Shown: positions 24,796-32,818, counted from the stretch's first letter. The stretch: DNA of 34,723 nucleotides from Candidatus Amunia macphersoniae (GCA_016464795.1 JAEKNN010000068.1:1-34723), one strand, 5' to 3'. The notes: generated by a model not told the origin, from the letters alone. Numbers and translations: made by a program.

Positions 24796-24844
24796 GCGAG
24801 CAGTGCTCCTGCAGCGGTGGGCCGGGGGGGCATCATCTCCGGCG

Positions 24845-24872
24845 AGTATACGGGCGGCGCCGCCATGGTCAG
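24845..24872 (-). promoter_or_regulatory. Promoter of the stand-alone receiver gene
   Basis: On the minus strand TATACT (24850-24845) is a near-perfect -10, with CTGACC (24872-24867) 16 bases upstream as -35. It gives a leader of about 40 bases before the start at 24795. Confidence 0.6.
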
Positions 24873-24896
24873 AACGTTGCTGCGCCGCATCGAGGC

Positions 24897-25610
24897 CTAC
24901 CAGATGAAAGGGATCAGCCGGCGCGTGTGCCGCGCGTACACCCTGTAACGGGGATATGTCTCGGTCAGGAGCCGCTCCTCGAATCGTGAGCGCAACAGCT
25001 GAACGGCGACGAATGGGGCGAACACCGCAGCCTCCAGCGCACCGGGGTTGACCAGGACGTACGCGGCTGCGGCCAGGATCTCCGCCGCGTACAGAGGGTG
25101 CCGCACCACCCTGTAGGGGCCGCCGGTGACCAGGCGCCGGGCCTCGGGGATGATGCTCAGGCTGCGGCGCAGGTAGAGCAGGCCGCACACGGCCAGCGCG
25201 AAGGCGATCGCCGACACCGTCGTCGACACACCTCCGAACCAGGGCGGCGGTGTGTACAGCTTCGCACCTTGCGGAAGCGCGCCGACCACGAGCAGCATCA
25301 CGGTTCCCGTGAGGCCGGCCACCCGCGGCAGCACCCTGCCGTCGCGGGCGCGCGGAGCGGGTCGCCCCACATAGATGAACACCGGGATCGCACAGAACAG
25401 GAGGTACAGTCCAGCGGGCAGCGGACCACTCAAGACTGACAGCACCGTGACCGGGTTGGGCAGGGCGCGAACGCTGCTGACGAGTCGCTGGAACTGGAAG
25501 AATCCGAGGAGCGCAAAGAACGATGCGGGCACCACGCGGCCGAAGAGGATGAGCCGGATGGAGACGCCGGGAACGGTGTGTAGACGCGGTTCGGTCGCCT
25601 CGAGGGTCAT
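24897..25610 (-). CDS. Isoprenylcysteine/phospholipid methyltransferase-like membrane protein
   Basis: Polytopic membrane enzyme of 237 aa in the ICMT/PEMT/NnrU-like superfamily. Five or six hydrophobic helices cover about residues 18-180. The C-terminal SAM-binding signature is present: GPYRVVRHPLYAAEIL (about 168-183), then RSRFEERLLTETYPRYRVYA, whose E-E and Y-x-x-Y pattern is typical. Family members methylate prenyl-cysteine, phospholipids or other lipid-like acceptors with SAM at the membrane; the acceptor here is unknown. Start ATG 25610 has a TAGACT box (25623-25618) 7 bases upstream and no Shine-Dalgarno, suggesting a leaderless message. It is divergent from the pilin gene. Confidence 0.85.
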   Translation of the reverse strand: MTLEATEPRLHTVPGVSIRLILFGRVVPASFFALLGFFQFQRLVSSVRALPNPVTVLSVLSGPLPAGLYLLFCAIPVFIYVGRPAPRARDGRVLPRVAGLTGTVMLLVVGALPQGAKLYTPPPWFGGVSTTVSAIAFALAVCGLLYLRRSLSIIPEARRLVTGGPYRVVRHPLYAAEILAAAAYVLVNPGALEAAVFAPFVAVQLLRSRFEERLLTETYPRYRVYARHTRRLIPFIW

Positions 25611-25632
25611 CGGACAGAGTCTAGATGGAGGC

Positions 25633-25644
25633 GGGGAAATCCCC
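25633..25644. promoter_or_regulatory. Palindrome in the methyltransferase/pilin divergent region
   Basis: GGGGA-AA-TCCCC is an inverted repeat with 5-bp arms. It lies 10 bases upstream of the methyltransferase -10 box and about 25 bases upstream of the TACGAT box in the pilin leader. An operator serving either gene is possible; nothing more is seen. Confidence 0.25.
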
Positions 25645-25660
25645 TGTCCCGAATGTACGA

Positions 25661-25794
25661 GGCTTTGTTACGATCCTTTCGCAGAGTGACCATTCTGGTG
25701 ACACATCCGGGGGTCATAGTTTGCGTCGGCGCCGGGAAGAACCCCGGGCCAACTCAAGCGAAAACATCCCAAGGTAAAGGAGGTGAAAACCGGA
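25661..25794 (+). promoter_or_regulatory. Pilin gene leader: shared upstream element, long 5' region and strong Shine-Dalgarno
   Basis: GGCTTTGTTAC (25661-25671) also occurs upstream of cpaB (19823-19833); within it begins a TACGAT box (25669-25674) that could serve as -10. About 115 bases of leader follow, with a CCGGG/CCCGG hairpin near 25733-25750. The leader ends in AAAGGAGGTGA (25776-25786), a near-perfect anti-16S match 8 bases before the ATG. The strength of the site fits a highly expressed structural subunit. Confidence 0.5.
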
Positions 25795-25989
25795 ATGCTC
25801 AGCAATCTCTATCTCCGTCTTCGCGAGCTCATGGTTCGCAATCAGGAAGAGGATGAGGAAGGTCAGGGTATGGTCGAGTACGCGCTCATCCTCGTCCTCA
25901 TCGCCGTCGTCGTCATCGTCATTCTCACCGTCGTTGGCAAGCAGGTCAACAACGTCTTCTCCAACATCAGCAGCGGTCTCGGCAACTAA
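25795..25989 (+). CDS. flp: Flp/Fap-type pilin (Tad pilus major subunit)
   Basis: Prepilin of 64 aa. A leader of 24 residues ending EEGQ-type acid-rich sequence is followed by the class IVb processing motif G/QGMVEY, with Glu at +5 and Tyr at +6, then an unbroken hydrophobic helix (ALILVLIAVVVIVILTVVG) and a short polar tail ending SSGLGN. A TadV-type peptidase would cut after the Gly before QGMVEY; none is in this window. I chose ATG 25795 because of the strong Shine-Dalgarno; an in-frame GTG 12 bases earlier overlaps that site. A strong terminator follows, so the gene is probably monocistronic. Confidence 0.95.
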   Translation: MLSNLYLRLRELMVRNQEEDEEGQGMVEYALILVLIAVVVIVILTVVGKQVNNVFSNISSGLGN

Positions 25990-26009
25990 GACCGTCGCTC
26001 ACGCGAGAC

Positions 26010-26040
26010 AAGGGGAGCCGCATGCTGCGGCTCCCCTTTC
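26010..26040 (+). terminator. Strong intrinsic terminator after the pilin gene
   Basis: AGGGGAGCCGCA/TGCGGCTCCCCT forms a perfect 12-bp stem with a TGC loop (26011-26037), extended by one A-T pair, followed by TTTCGCGTTT. It starts 21 bases after the pilin stop and isolates the pilin transcript from the ATPase gene downstream. Confidence 0.9.
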
Positions 26041-26109
26041 GCGTTTAACATCTCAAGCTGCAACGATGACCCGCTTCAGCACACCGCAGGTGCCCATTTG
26101 CCACCTACC

Positions 26110-28023
26110 ATGAACCGGATGGAGGATCAGCAGGCCGGACAAGCCGTCCGCGTGGTGATTGCCGCTCCCTTCAAGGAGATCGTCGGCATCCACGAGCGAA
26201 CCACCGAGTACTCCGACGAGCTCGACGTCTGCGGAGTCGTGTCCAGTGCCGATGCTGTCGCCGAGCAGGCAGAGCTGCTCCGGCCGGATGTTCTGGTGAT
26301 CAGTGAGGACCTCGGGATCGACCCCATGGAAGCTGCCCTCCGCGTCGCGGCCGTGGCCCCCGCTACCCGCCTGGTCATGCTGGCCCGCAGCGGTGACACG
26401 GTGCCCCGCGGCGCGGCCGACGTGGTGGCTCGGATGGATGCTTCAGCCGGCGAGCTGCGCAGCGCCATCATGGTGGCCGCGGGACGGCTGCGCGCTCCGG
26501 CGGCGCCCCCCGCCCATGCTCGCGACGACGACATCCCGCCCGACCAGTCCCGGTGGTTCTGGGAGCAGCCCGCGGACGCCGCCGGTACCGGTCACAGGGC
26601 AGCGCCGGGGCTGGGCGCAGCCGCCTCCCCGCCGGGCACCCCAGCACAGAGCGCGCCGGCCCACTCGACCTGGCCACCACCATGGCTGCGCATCGAACAG
26701 GATCCCGCTACCCCCGAAGCCGAACCGGAAGCCGCACCTGAAGCCGAACCTGAGCCCGTTCCGGCTGCGCAACCTGTTCCCGTGCCGCTCGACGGCGGCT
26801 CCGCAATCCCGCTGGTCTCCGCGGACGCGGAGGCGCCAGTCGCAGCGGCGCGGGGATGGAGCCAGAGGCAACCAGACCCCACTGAGCAGGCCGAGCCGCC
26901 GGTGTTCGACCTCGCCTTCACCGCCGCGGAGGCGGCAGCGCCGGAACGGACCGTCGGCGGGCGCCCCGTCCCGGCACCGGAGTCCGCGCCGGCCGAGACT
27001 CGTGGGGCGGCGGTGACGACGGTCCCCACCTGGAAGCAACCCGCGCTGCCCGGCCCGGACGAGGCAGGCCCCCCCGACAGGATGGTGGACACAGTCCAAG
27101 CGCCGGCCGCCCCAGCGATCAGCCCCAGCCGCGGACCCTCCGCTGCGGCCTCGGCTCCCGCAGCTGATCCGGAGCCGATCGTCGAGCAGCCCCGCAAACG
27201 GACGCGTCGACCAGGGCGCACCAAGGCAGACACGGTGCTCGTGTTCAGCGGCAAGGGCGGCGTGGGCAAGTCAGTCCTCGCCACCAACCTCGCTGTCGCC
27301 CTCTCGGCGCAGGGGGCCAAGGTGGCGCTCATCGACCTCAACCTCCAGTACGGCGACGTGGCGGTGCTCCTCCACGTCGAGGCCCATCCCACGTCGATCG
27401 AGTCGCTGGCTCAGCAGGGTGAGCAGGTCGACCGCGACTACCTGGACGAGGTGATGGCCACCGGACCTGAGGAGGTTCGTGTCCTGCTGGCTCCCGCGAG
27501 CCCGGAGTTCGCCGACCTGGTGACGGCTGCCAGCCTGCGCGCCATCCTCCGTGAGCTTTCACGGAACTTCGACTTCGTGGTGGTCGACTCACCGGCCCAC
27601 CTGGAGGAGCGCATCCTGGAGGTCATGGAGGTGGCCGACCAGATCCTGGTGGTCAGCTCCTTCAACATCACAGCGGTCAAAGACACCAAGGTGACCCTGA
27701 AGCTCCTTCACTCCCTGGGGATCGAACGCGACCGGGTGGCGGTCATCCTCAACCAGACGCAGGCCAAGGCGGCATTCCCGCGCCAGGAGATCGAAGCCTC
27801 ACTGAAGCTCGAAGTCCTCGCCCACCTTCCCTTCGACCCACGGATCGACGACACCATCGACAACGGCCGGCCAATGGTGGTCAGCGAGCCGCGGTCCGAG
27901 TTCAGCAAGCAGATCAGGACCATCGTCGACTTCTTCACCTCCGACAACACGGCAGGCGAGGAGCCCAGAGCCAGTGAGCGCAGCGGCCACAAGCCCGCCA
28001 AGCGCCGCCTCTTCGGCCGCTGA
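26110..28023 (+). CDS. cpaE: CpaE-like pilus ATPase with degenerate receiver and long linker (copy 1)
   Basis: Protein of 637 aa. An N-terminal receiver-like domain (about 10-130) has lost the phospho-acceptor: RPDVLVISEDLG has Ser where Asp is expected, as in known CpaE pseudo-receivers. A Pro/Ala/Glu-rich linker (about 135-370) follows. The MinD/ParA ATPase domain has the deviant Walker A GKGGVGKS (381-388), VALIDLNLQYGD and FDFVVVDSPAHL. The tail ends KPAKRRLFGR, resembling the MinD membrane-targeting tail. CpaE proteins localise Tad machinery. ATG 26119 is an alternative start, with TACCAT 6 bases upstream suggesting a leaderless mRNA. The gene follows the pilin terminator. Confidence 0.9.
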   Translation: MNRMEDQQAGQAVRVVIAAPFKEIVGIHERTTEYSDELDVCGVVSSADAVAEQAELLRPDVLVISEDLGIDPMEAALRVAAVAPATRLVMLARSGDTVPRGAADVVARMDASAGELRSAIMVAAGRLRAPAAPPAHARDDDIPPDQSRWFWEQPADAAGTGHRAAPGLGAAASPPGTPAQSAPAHSTWPPPWLRIEQDPATPEAEPEAAPEAEPEPVPAAQPVPVPLDGGSAIPLVSADAEAPVAAARGWSQRQPDPTEQAEPPVFDLAFTAAEAAAPERTVGGRPVPAPESAPAETRGAAVTTVPTWKQPALPGPDEAGPPDRMVDTVQAPAAPAISPSRGPSAAASAPAADPEPIVEQPRKRTRRPGRTKADTVLVFSGKGGVGKSVLATNLAVALSAQGAKVALIDLNLQYGDVAVLLHVEAHPTSIESLAQQGEQVDRDYLDEVMATGPEEVRVLLAPASPEFADLVTAASLRAILRELSRNFDFVVVDSPAHLEERILEVMEVADQILVVSSFNITAVKDTKVTLKLLHSLGIERDRVAVILNQTQAKAAFPRQEIEASLKLEVLAHLPFDPRIDDTIDNGRPMVVSEPRSEFSKQIRTIVDFFTSDNTAGEEPRASERSGHKPAKRRLFGR

Positions 28024-28028
28024 CACCG

Positions 28029-28045
28029 GCCGGCGCAAAGCCGGC
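28029..28045 (+). terminator. Hairpin after cpaE copy 1, no U-tract
   Basis: GCCGGC-GCAAA-GCCGGC, a 6-bp stem starting 6 bases after the TGA stop. No T-run follows. Likely a U-less terminator. Confidence 0.4.
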
Positions 28046-28108
28046 AGGCACTTGAATGCTGCGAACGCGTCGAATAGTTGCGAAGATGCAACGTCGCGTC
28101 TGACAGCC

Positions 28109-28136
28109 GTTGACGACCCGCGCACGGTTGACGACC
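28109..28136 (+). repeat. Direct repeat upstream of the M23 peptidase gene
   Basis: GTTGACGACC occurs at 28109-28118 and again at 28127-28136, an 18-base period. It lies 41 bases upstream of the peptidase start and may bind a regulator in tandem. The rest of this 153-base gap shows only the U-less hairpin and a TACCCT box. Confidence 0.45.
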
Positions 28137-28176
28137 ATCGCCCGGACCGCGGCACGCCCGGCTCTACCCTCCGGCC

Positions 28177-29511
28177 GTGCGCAGAGTTCTCATCGCCGTG
28201 CTCGCCGGTTGCCTGTGCCTGATCGCGGCGCCTGTGACGGCCGCCCCGGCGACTCCGCCAACGCCGGCGACCCCGGCTGCCGCACCCTCGGCCGACCCGC
28301 TGGCAGCGCAGCTCCAGCAGCAGCTCGACCAGCAGGCAGCGCTCAACGCCACCGTCAGCTCATTGAGCAGCGAATTGCAGGCGGCCCGGGATTCGCAGAG
28401 CTCACTTCGCGACCTGATCGGCGCCAACCAGGGGGCGATCAGCCAGACCTTGACGCAGCTGACCGCAGCCGAGCAGCAGTACAGCGACGCCAGCAGCCGC
28501 GAGGTGGCCGAGAAGGCGGGCGCCGAGGTGGCGCGCCGGCACGCCAAGACAGACAGGGCGCTCTTGTCCGTTTATCTGCGGATCGGCTACGAGACCCAGG
28601 GTGGGGTGCTCTCGTACCTGCTCTCCAGCTCCTCGACCTCCGATCTCTTCAGCCGTGCCTCCGACATCTCGCGGCTGCTGCACCGCAGCACAGACCTGGT
28701 CGACCAGATCAACAGCGACCTGGCCGAAGCCCAGATCGCCGAGGCCAAGGCGGCCGCGGACGCCAACAGCGCTCAACAGGCGGCGGCGATGCTTCAGCAG
28801 CAGCAACAGACGCTCCAGCAGCAGACCCAGCACGCCCGTGACCTGATCGGCCAGCTCGGGTCCCAGGCGGCCGCCACCAGTACGGAGATCGCCGCCGCCA
28901 ACGGTCAGAGCCTGGCGGTGGCCCAGCAGATCGCCCAGACCCGCCTCGCCGAGCTCGACCAGACCATCGCCGAAGCCGAGCAGGCCGCCTGGCAGGAGGC
29001 CACGTACTACCTGCAGAACCACCTCGGCACCCTGCCGCCCAACATCGCCAGCCCGCCGGCGGTGCCCATCAACGCCAACGGCTCCCAGTTGATCTGGCCA
29101 ACGCAGGCTCCGTCAGTCACCCAGGGGTTCGGCCCCAGCGCGTTCCCCTTCGAGCCGGCTTTCGGAGGCTTTGCACACTTCCACACAGGCCTTGATCTGG
29201 CCGGGCCGACCGGCACGCCGCTGATGAGCGCCGCCGACGGTGTCGTGGTCGCGGCAGACGTCAGCACCGTGGGCTACGGCAACCACGTCATCGTCGCCCA
29301 TGCTGGCGGCCTGCTGAGCCTGTACGGCCACCTCGAGGCCATGATGGTCAAGCCTGGCGACGCCGTGAAGGCGGGTCAGGTGATCGCCCTGCTCGGTTCG
29401 ACGGGCAACTCCACAGGGCCGCACTGTCATTTCGAGGTCAGGCTGGGCGCCCAGCCGGTCGATCCACTGCCCTTCCTTCCCTCCCTGCCCAGAGGTGCGA
29501 CCGGCCCGTGA
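28177..29511 (+). CDS. Secreted M23 peptidase with N-terminal coiled coil (EnvC/NlpD-like)
   Basis: Cell-wall protein of 444 aa. A signal peptide (about 1-23) precedes a Gln/Ala-rich coiled coil (about 45-275) interrupted by a short globular stretch, as in EnvC/PcsB-type regulators. The LytM/M23 domain (about 305-435) keeps zinc ligands His336 and Asp340 (HTGLD) and the HxH pair His416/His418 (HCHFEV), so it should be an active peptidoglycan endopeptidase. GTG 28177 has TACCCT 6 bases upstream, so the mRNA is probably leaderless. It lies between two CpaE-like genes, so it could open the wall for pilus passage; that is inference. Confidence 0.9.
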   Translation: MRRVLIAVLAGCLCLIAAPVTAAPATPPTPATPAAAPSADPLAAQLQQQLDQQAALNATVSSLSSELQAARDSQSSLRDLIGANQGAISQTLTQLTAAEQQYSDASSREVAEKAGAEVARRHAKTDRALLSVYLRIGYETQGGVLSYLLSSSSTSDLFSRASDISRLLHRSTDLVDQINSDLAEAQIAEAKAAADANSAQQAAAMLQQQQQTLQQQTQHARDLIGQLGSQAAATSTEIAAANGQSLAVAQQIAQTRLAELDQTIAEAEQAAWQEATYYLQNHLGTLPPNIASPPAVPINANGSQLIWPTQAPSVTQGFGPSAFPFEPAFGGFAHFHTGLDLAGPTGTPLMSAADGVVVAADVSTVGYGNHVIVAHAGGLLSLYGHLEAMMVKPGDAVKAGQVIALLGSTGNSTGPHCHFEVRLGAQPVDPLPFLPSLPRGATGP

Positions 29512-29557
29512 CAGCGGCGTGGAGGAATCGCGGGAACGACGGGGCGATGATGTCGGT

Positions 29558-30811
29558 GTGATTCGTGTCCTGATCGCCGACGAGAGCCGCATCGTGAACG
29601 ACAACATCCTGCGCCGGCTGGCGCTCGAGGAGGACATCGTGGTCTGCGGCAGCGCCGCCGACGGCGAATCGGCCGTGCAGGAGGCGCTCTGGCTGCGCCC
29701 CGACATCGCCGTGGTCGATGCCGGCCTCCCGGGAATGGACGGCGGCCAGACCACCGAGATGCTGGCCCAGTGCCTGCCCGGAACCGGGGTGATCATGATG
29801 TCGATGGAGGCCGAGAACGACGCCTACCGGCTGGCCATGCTGGCCGGGGCCCGCGAGTTCCTCCAGAAGCCCTTCCGCGGTGATGACCTGGTGGCGGCGG
29901 TGCGCCGCGTCCACGAGTTCGGTCAGCGACGAGCCGTCACCGCCCCACCGGTTGCCGCCCCGGCCGAGCCTGAGCCCGCCGCCAGGCCGATCGACGCGCG
30001 AGGTGCCGTCACCGCGGTGATCGCGGGCAAGGGCGGCATCGGCAAGACAGTCGTGGCGGTCAACCTCGCCGTGGCTCTGCGCACCGGCCAGCCGCGCCAG
30101 GTGGCCGTGGTCGACCTTTCGCTGCAGTTCGGCGACGTCGCCGCAACCCTGGCCCTGCCCACCGACCACACCATCAGCGACCTGCTGGTCGACAGCGATG
30201 CCGGTGATTCCGACCTGGTGCGCCAGACGCTGGTGGCGGGACCCGGTGGCATCAGCGTGCTGCTGGCACCGACCACCCCGGACATCGCCGAGTACGCCAC
30301 CGCAACCCAGCTGACCCGGTTGATCGAGGTCCTCAGGGCGGACTTCGACCACATAGTGATCGACACGCCGTCGTATCTCACCGAGCCCACGATGACTGCG
30401 ATCAGCCTGGCCGACCACGTGCTGGTGGTCACCGACCTCAGCGTGCCCGGCATCAAGAACACCCGCCTGGTGCGCGGCGTCCTCGAGACCCTGCAGGTGT
30501 CCCCGGAGCGGGTGATGGTGGTCGCCAATCATCGCGAGTCGGCAGGAGAGCTGGACGGGGGTGGTGCGGAGACCTTCCTCGGCGTGGCGATTGCCGCAGA
30601 CATACCGTTCGACGCGCGGGTCGTGGCCACCTCGGTGAACAAGGGTGTCCCATTCATGATCAGCGGGCCCAACACCCCTCAGAGTGCCGCCATCTCCGCG
30701 ATCGCCAGGGCGATCGATCCGGCCGCCCATGCCGTCAAGAGCAGCGCTCACCCCGTGCGTGTGCACGAGAAGAAGAAGCGGCCACGGCGGATGCCCAGCT
30801 TCAGCCGCTGA
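29558..30811 (+). CDS. cpaE: Receiver-MinD/ParA ATPase fusion, CpaE-like (copy 2)
   Basis: Protein of 417 aa starting at GTG 29558, 46 bases after the peptidase gene and probably in its operon. The receiver domain is complete: Asp8, phospho-acceptor Asp54 (IAVVDAGLPGMDG), Ser82 and Lys104 (QKPF). A short linker (about 125-147) leads to the ATPase with Walker A GKGGIGKT (157-164), VAVVDLSLQFGD and FDHIVIDTPSYL. The C-terminus is highly basic and ends KKKRPRRMPSFSR. Unlike copy 1 it should be phosphorylated, so ATPase activity or partner choice may be signal-controlled. The frame is open to 29495, but the added residues do not resemble a receiver. Confidence 0.9.
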   Translation: MIRVLIADESRIVNDNILRRLALEEDIVVCGSAADGESAVQEALWLRPDIAVVDAGLPGMDGGQTTEMLAQCLPGTGVIMMSMEAENDAYRLAMLAGAREFLQKPFRGDDLVAAVRRVHEFGQRRAVTAPPVAAPAEPEPAARPIDARGAVTAVIAGKGGIGKTVVAVNLAVALRTGQPRQVAVVDLSLQFGDVAATLALPTDHTISDLLVDSDAGDSDLVRQTLVAGPGGISVLLAPTTPDIAEYATATQLTRLIEVLRADFDHIVIDTPSYLTEPTMTAISLADHVLVVTDLSVPGIKNTRLVRGVLETLQVSPERVMVVANHRESAGELDGGGAETFLGVAIAADIPFDARVVATSVNKGVPFMISGPNTPQSAAISAIARAIDPAAHAVKSSAHPVRVHEKKKRPRRMPSFSR

Positions 30812-30831
30812 CCGAGCGCCTGATCAGCGGC
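30804..30831. terminator. Hairpin spanning both stop codons of convergent cpaE paralogues
   Basis: GCCGCTGA (30804-30811) and TCAGCGGC (30824-30831) are perfect 8-bp arms; beyond an A-C mismatch, CTTC (30799-30802) also pairs with GAAG (30833-30836). The symmetry partly reflects the similar last codons (F-S-R-stop and F-G-R-stop) of the two genes. No T-run follows. Confidence 0.45.
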
Positions 30832-32059
30832 CGAAGATGCCCTTGCGCTTCTTGCGGTCTGCGCTGGGTTCCGGGGTGCCTGCGGCAACCTGCTCCGGCG
30901 TGATGCGGGCCACCAGCTCCCGCATCGCCCTGCTCACCTCCGAGTCGGGATGCATTGTGACGAAGGGGGCGCCGCGCGTGATCGCGTCACCGACGGTCTT
31001 GGGGTCATGCGGGATCTGCACGGCCACCGGCACCCGCAAGCTCTGCTCGATGGACTCGCGATTGAAGTCGGCGTAGCCGTCGACGCGGTTGACCACCAGC
31101 AGCGTGGTCTCCGGATCGACCGACAGCGACTCGAGCACCTTGAGGGTCAGCTTGGCGTCCTTGATGGCGGGGATGGTCAGAGCGGTGACCACCAGCACCC
31201 GCTGGGCGATCTCGATCACCTCGAGGTTGAACTCGGTGAGGTGCGTCGAGCTGTCGACAATCACGTAGTCGAAGGAGCGCCGCAGCTCAGCCATGAGCAG
31301 GCGGATGTGCTCGGCGGTGACCAGATCGGCGAGCTCGGGGCTGATCGGTGCCAGCAGCACCTTGACGCCGCCGGGGCCACTGGCCAAGACCTCGGCGACG
31401 CTGTCGGCGTCAAGCCCGCCGGTGCCGTCGACGAGCTCGGTGATGCTGCGACTGTGATCCAGGTTGAGCATGACCCCGATGTCACCGAATTGGAGGTCGA
31501 GGTCGACCAGCGCCACGCGACCGCCACTCTGGTCGGCGAGAGCGACTGCGAGATTGGTGGCGATCAGAGTCTTGCCGACGCCGCCCTTGCCGGAGAACAC
31601 CAGGATGATCTCAGCAGGTGGCGAGCTCCGCGGAGCGACCGGCGCGGCCGGTTGCACGGGCATCGACTTGGCGATGAAGGTGCCCTTCTTCTGCTCGAGC
31701 TGGTACACGCGGCGGATGGCCGCGACCAGCTCGTCGTGGCTGAAGGGCTTGATCAGAAACTCGCGCGCTCCGGCCTGCATGGCGCGGCGCAGGTAGTCGC
31801 GCTCGCCCTGCACGGACATGATGATCACGGGGGAGGTGGGCAGCTCCGACGCCAGCGTCTCGGTGAGCTGGATGCCGTCCATGAGCGGCATGTTCACGTC
31901 AGTCAGCACGATGTCCGGTTGCAGCCGATGCGCGGCTTCCAGCCCCTCGCGTCCGTCGGCAGCGGTGCCCACGACCTCGATGTCGTCCTCGAAGCTCAGC
32001 AGCTTCTGCAGGTTCTCGCGAGTGCTCGAGATGTCGTCGACGATGAGCAGGCTGATCAC
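30824..32059 (-). CDS. cpaE: Receiver-MinD/ParA ATPase fusion, CpaE-like (copy 3)
   Basis: Protein of 411 aa, start GTG 32059. The intact receiver has Asp8/Asp9, Asp54 (IVLTDVNMPLMDG), Ser82 and Lys104 (IKPF), the same residue numbers as copy 2. Walker A is GKGGVGKT (157-164), followed by VALVDLDLQFGD and FDYVIVDSSTHL. The tail ends DRKKRKGIFGR. It begins 25 bases after the rplA stop on the same strand with no terminator between, so it is probably co-transcribed with ribosomal protein genes; in most bacteria rplJ-rplL follow rplA. It is convergent with copy 2. A recent duplication is possible, but the sequences are well diverged. Confidence 0.9.
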   Translation of the reverse strand: MISLLIVDDISSTRENLQKLLSFEDDIEVVGTAADGREGLEAAHRLQPDIVLTDVNMPLMDGIQLTETLASELPTSPVIIMSVQGERDYLRRAMQAGAREFLIKPFSHDELVAAIRRVYQLEQKKGTFIAKSMPVQPAAPVAPRSSPPAEIILVFSGKGGVGKTLIATNLAVALADQSGGRVALVDLDLQFGDIGVMLNLDHSRSITELVDGTGGLDADSVAEVLASGPGGVKVLLAPISPELADLVTAEHIRLLMAELRRSFDYVIVDSSTHLTEFNLEVIEIAQRVLVVTALTIPAIKDAKLTLKVLESLSVDPETTLLVVNRVDGYADFNRESIEQSLRVPVAVQIPHDPKTVGDAITRGAPFVTMHPDSEVSRAMRELVARITPEQVAAGTPEPSADRKKRKGIFGR

Positions 32060-32084
32060 GCCGGTGGGTTCAACTCAAGCTCGA

Positions 32085-32795
32085 TCAGGCCACTGACATG
32101 CGAGACGCGGCGGTGGGATCGACAGCAACCCCGGGGCCCATTGTCGATGCCAGCGTGACGTTCTTGACGTAGGTGCCCTTCGCGGCCGACGGCTTGGCGC
32201 GCACGATCGCATCCATCAGGGCGGCAAAGTTGTCGCGCAGCTTGACGTCATCGAACGATGCCTTGCCGATGGCGCTGTGGATGATCCCGGCTCGGTCGAC
32301 ACGGAACTCCACGCGGCCGCCCTGCACGTCCCTGACCGCCTTGGCGATGTCGAAAGTGACAGTGCCGGCCTTGGGATTGGGCATCAGCCCGCGCGGGCCG
32401 AGCACCTTGCCGAGCCGACCCACCTGGCCCATCAGGTCGGGCGTGGCCAGCGCGACATCGAAGTCGATCTCGCCGCCCTGCACCTTTTTGACGAGGTCCT
32501 CGCCGCCGACGAGGTCAGCCCCGGCGTCCAGGGCCTCCTTGGCCTTCTCGCCGGTGGCGAACACGGCGATGCGCCGGGTCCGGCCGGTGCCGTGAGGCAG
32601 CACCACACTGCTGCGAACCATCTGATCGGCGTGACGCGGATCGACTCCGAGCCGAATGTGGGCCTCGATGGACTCGTCGAACTTGGCGCGCGACGATTTG
32701 CGCACCGCGCTGACCGCCTCATCAGGGGCGTACGCCTTGTCCGTCTCGATCTCTGCAGCGGCCTCGCGATAGCTCTTTCCGTAGCGGTGGGGCAT
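32085..32795 (-). CDS. rplA: 50S ribosomal protein L1
   Basis: Protein of 236 aa, normal for L1. It binds 23S rRNA at the L1 stalk and helps release deacylated tRNA; in many bacteria it also represses its own operon by binding mRNA. The hallmark [12 protein letters not shown] is at about 138-149, with KLREDF-like [13 protein letters not shown] later. ATG 32795 has AGGAG about 8 nt upstream. It lies 56 bases after rplK, with a GGGCGCC/GGCGCCC hairpin between. No rplJ-rplL follows; a cpaE-like gene does. Confidence 0.97.
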   Translation of the reverse strand: MPHRYGKSYREAAAEIETDKAYAPDEAVSAVRKSSRAKFDESIEAHIRLGVDPRHADQMVRSSVVLPHGTGRTRRIAVFATGEKAKEALDAGADLVGGEDLVKKVQGGEIDFDVALATPDLMGQVGRLGKVLGPRGLMPNPKAGTVTFDIAKAVRDVQGGRVEFRVDRAGIIHSAIGKASFDDVKLRDNFAALMDAIVRAKPSAAKGTYVKNVTLASTMGPGVAVDPTAASRMSVA

Positions 32796-32818
32796 GGTGG
32801 CTCTCCTGTGGTGCGTGC

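Noticed and set aside
25690..25775. Cyclic di-GMP riboswitch in the pilin leader
   Set aside because: The conserved GCAAAxx/GxAxxCGCAAAG core of the known classes is not present. Only a small CCGGG/CCCGG hairpin is seen.
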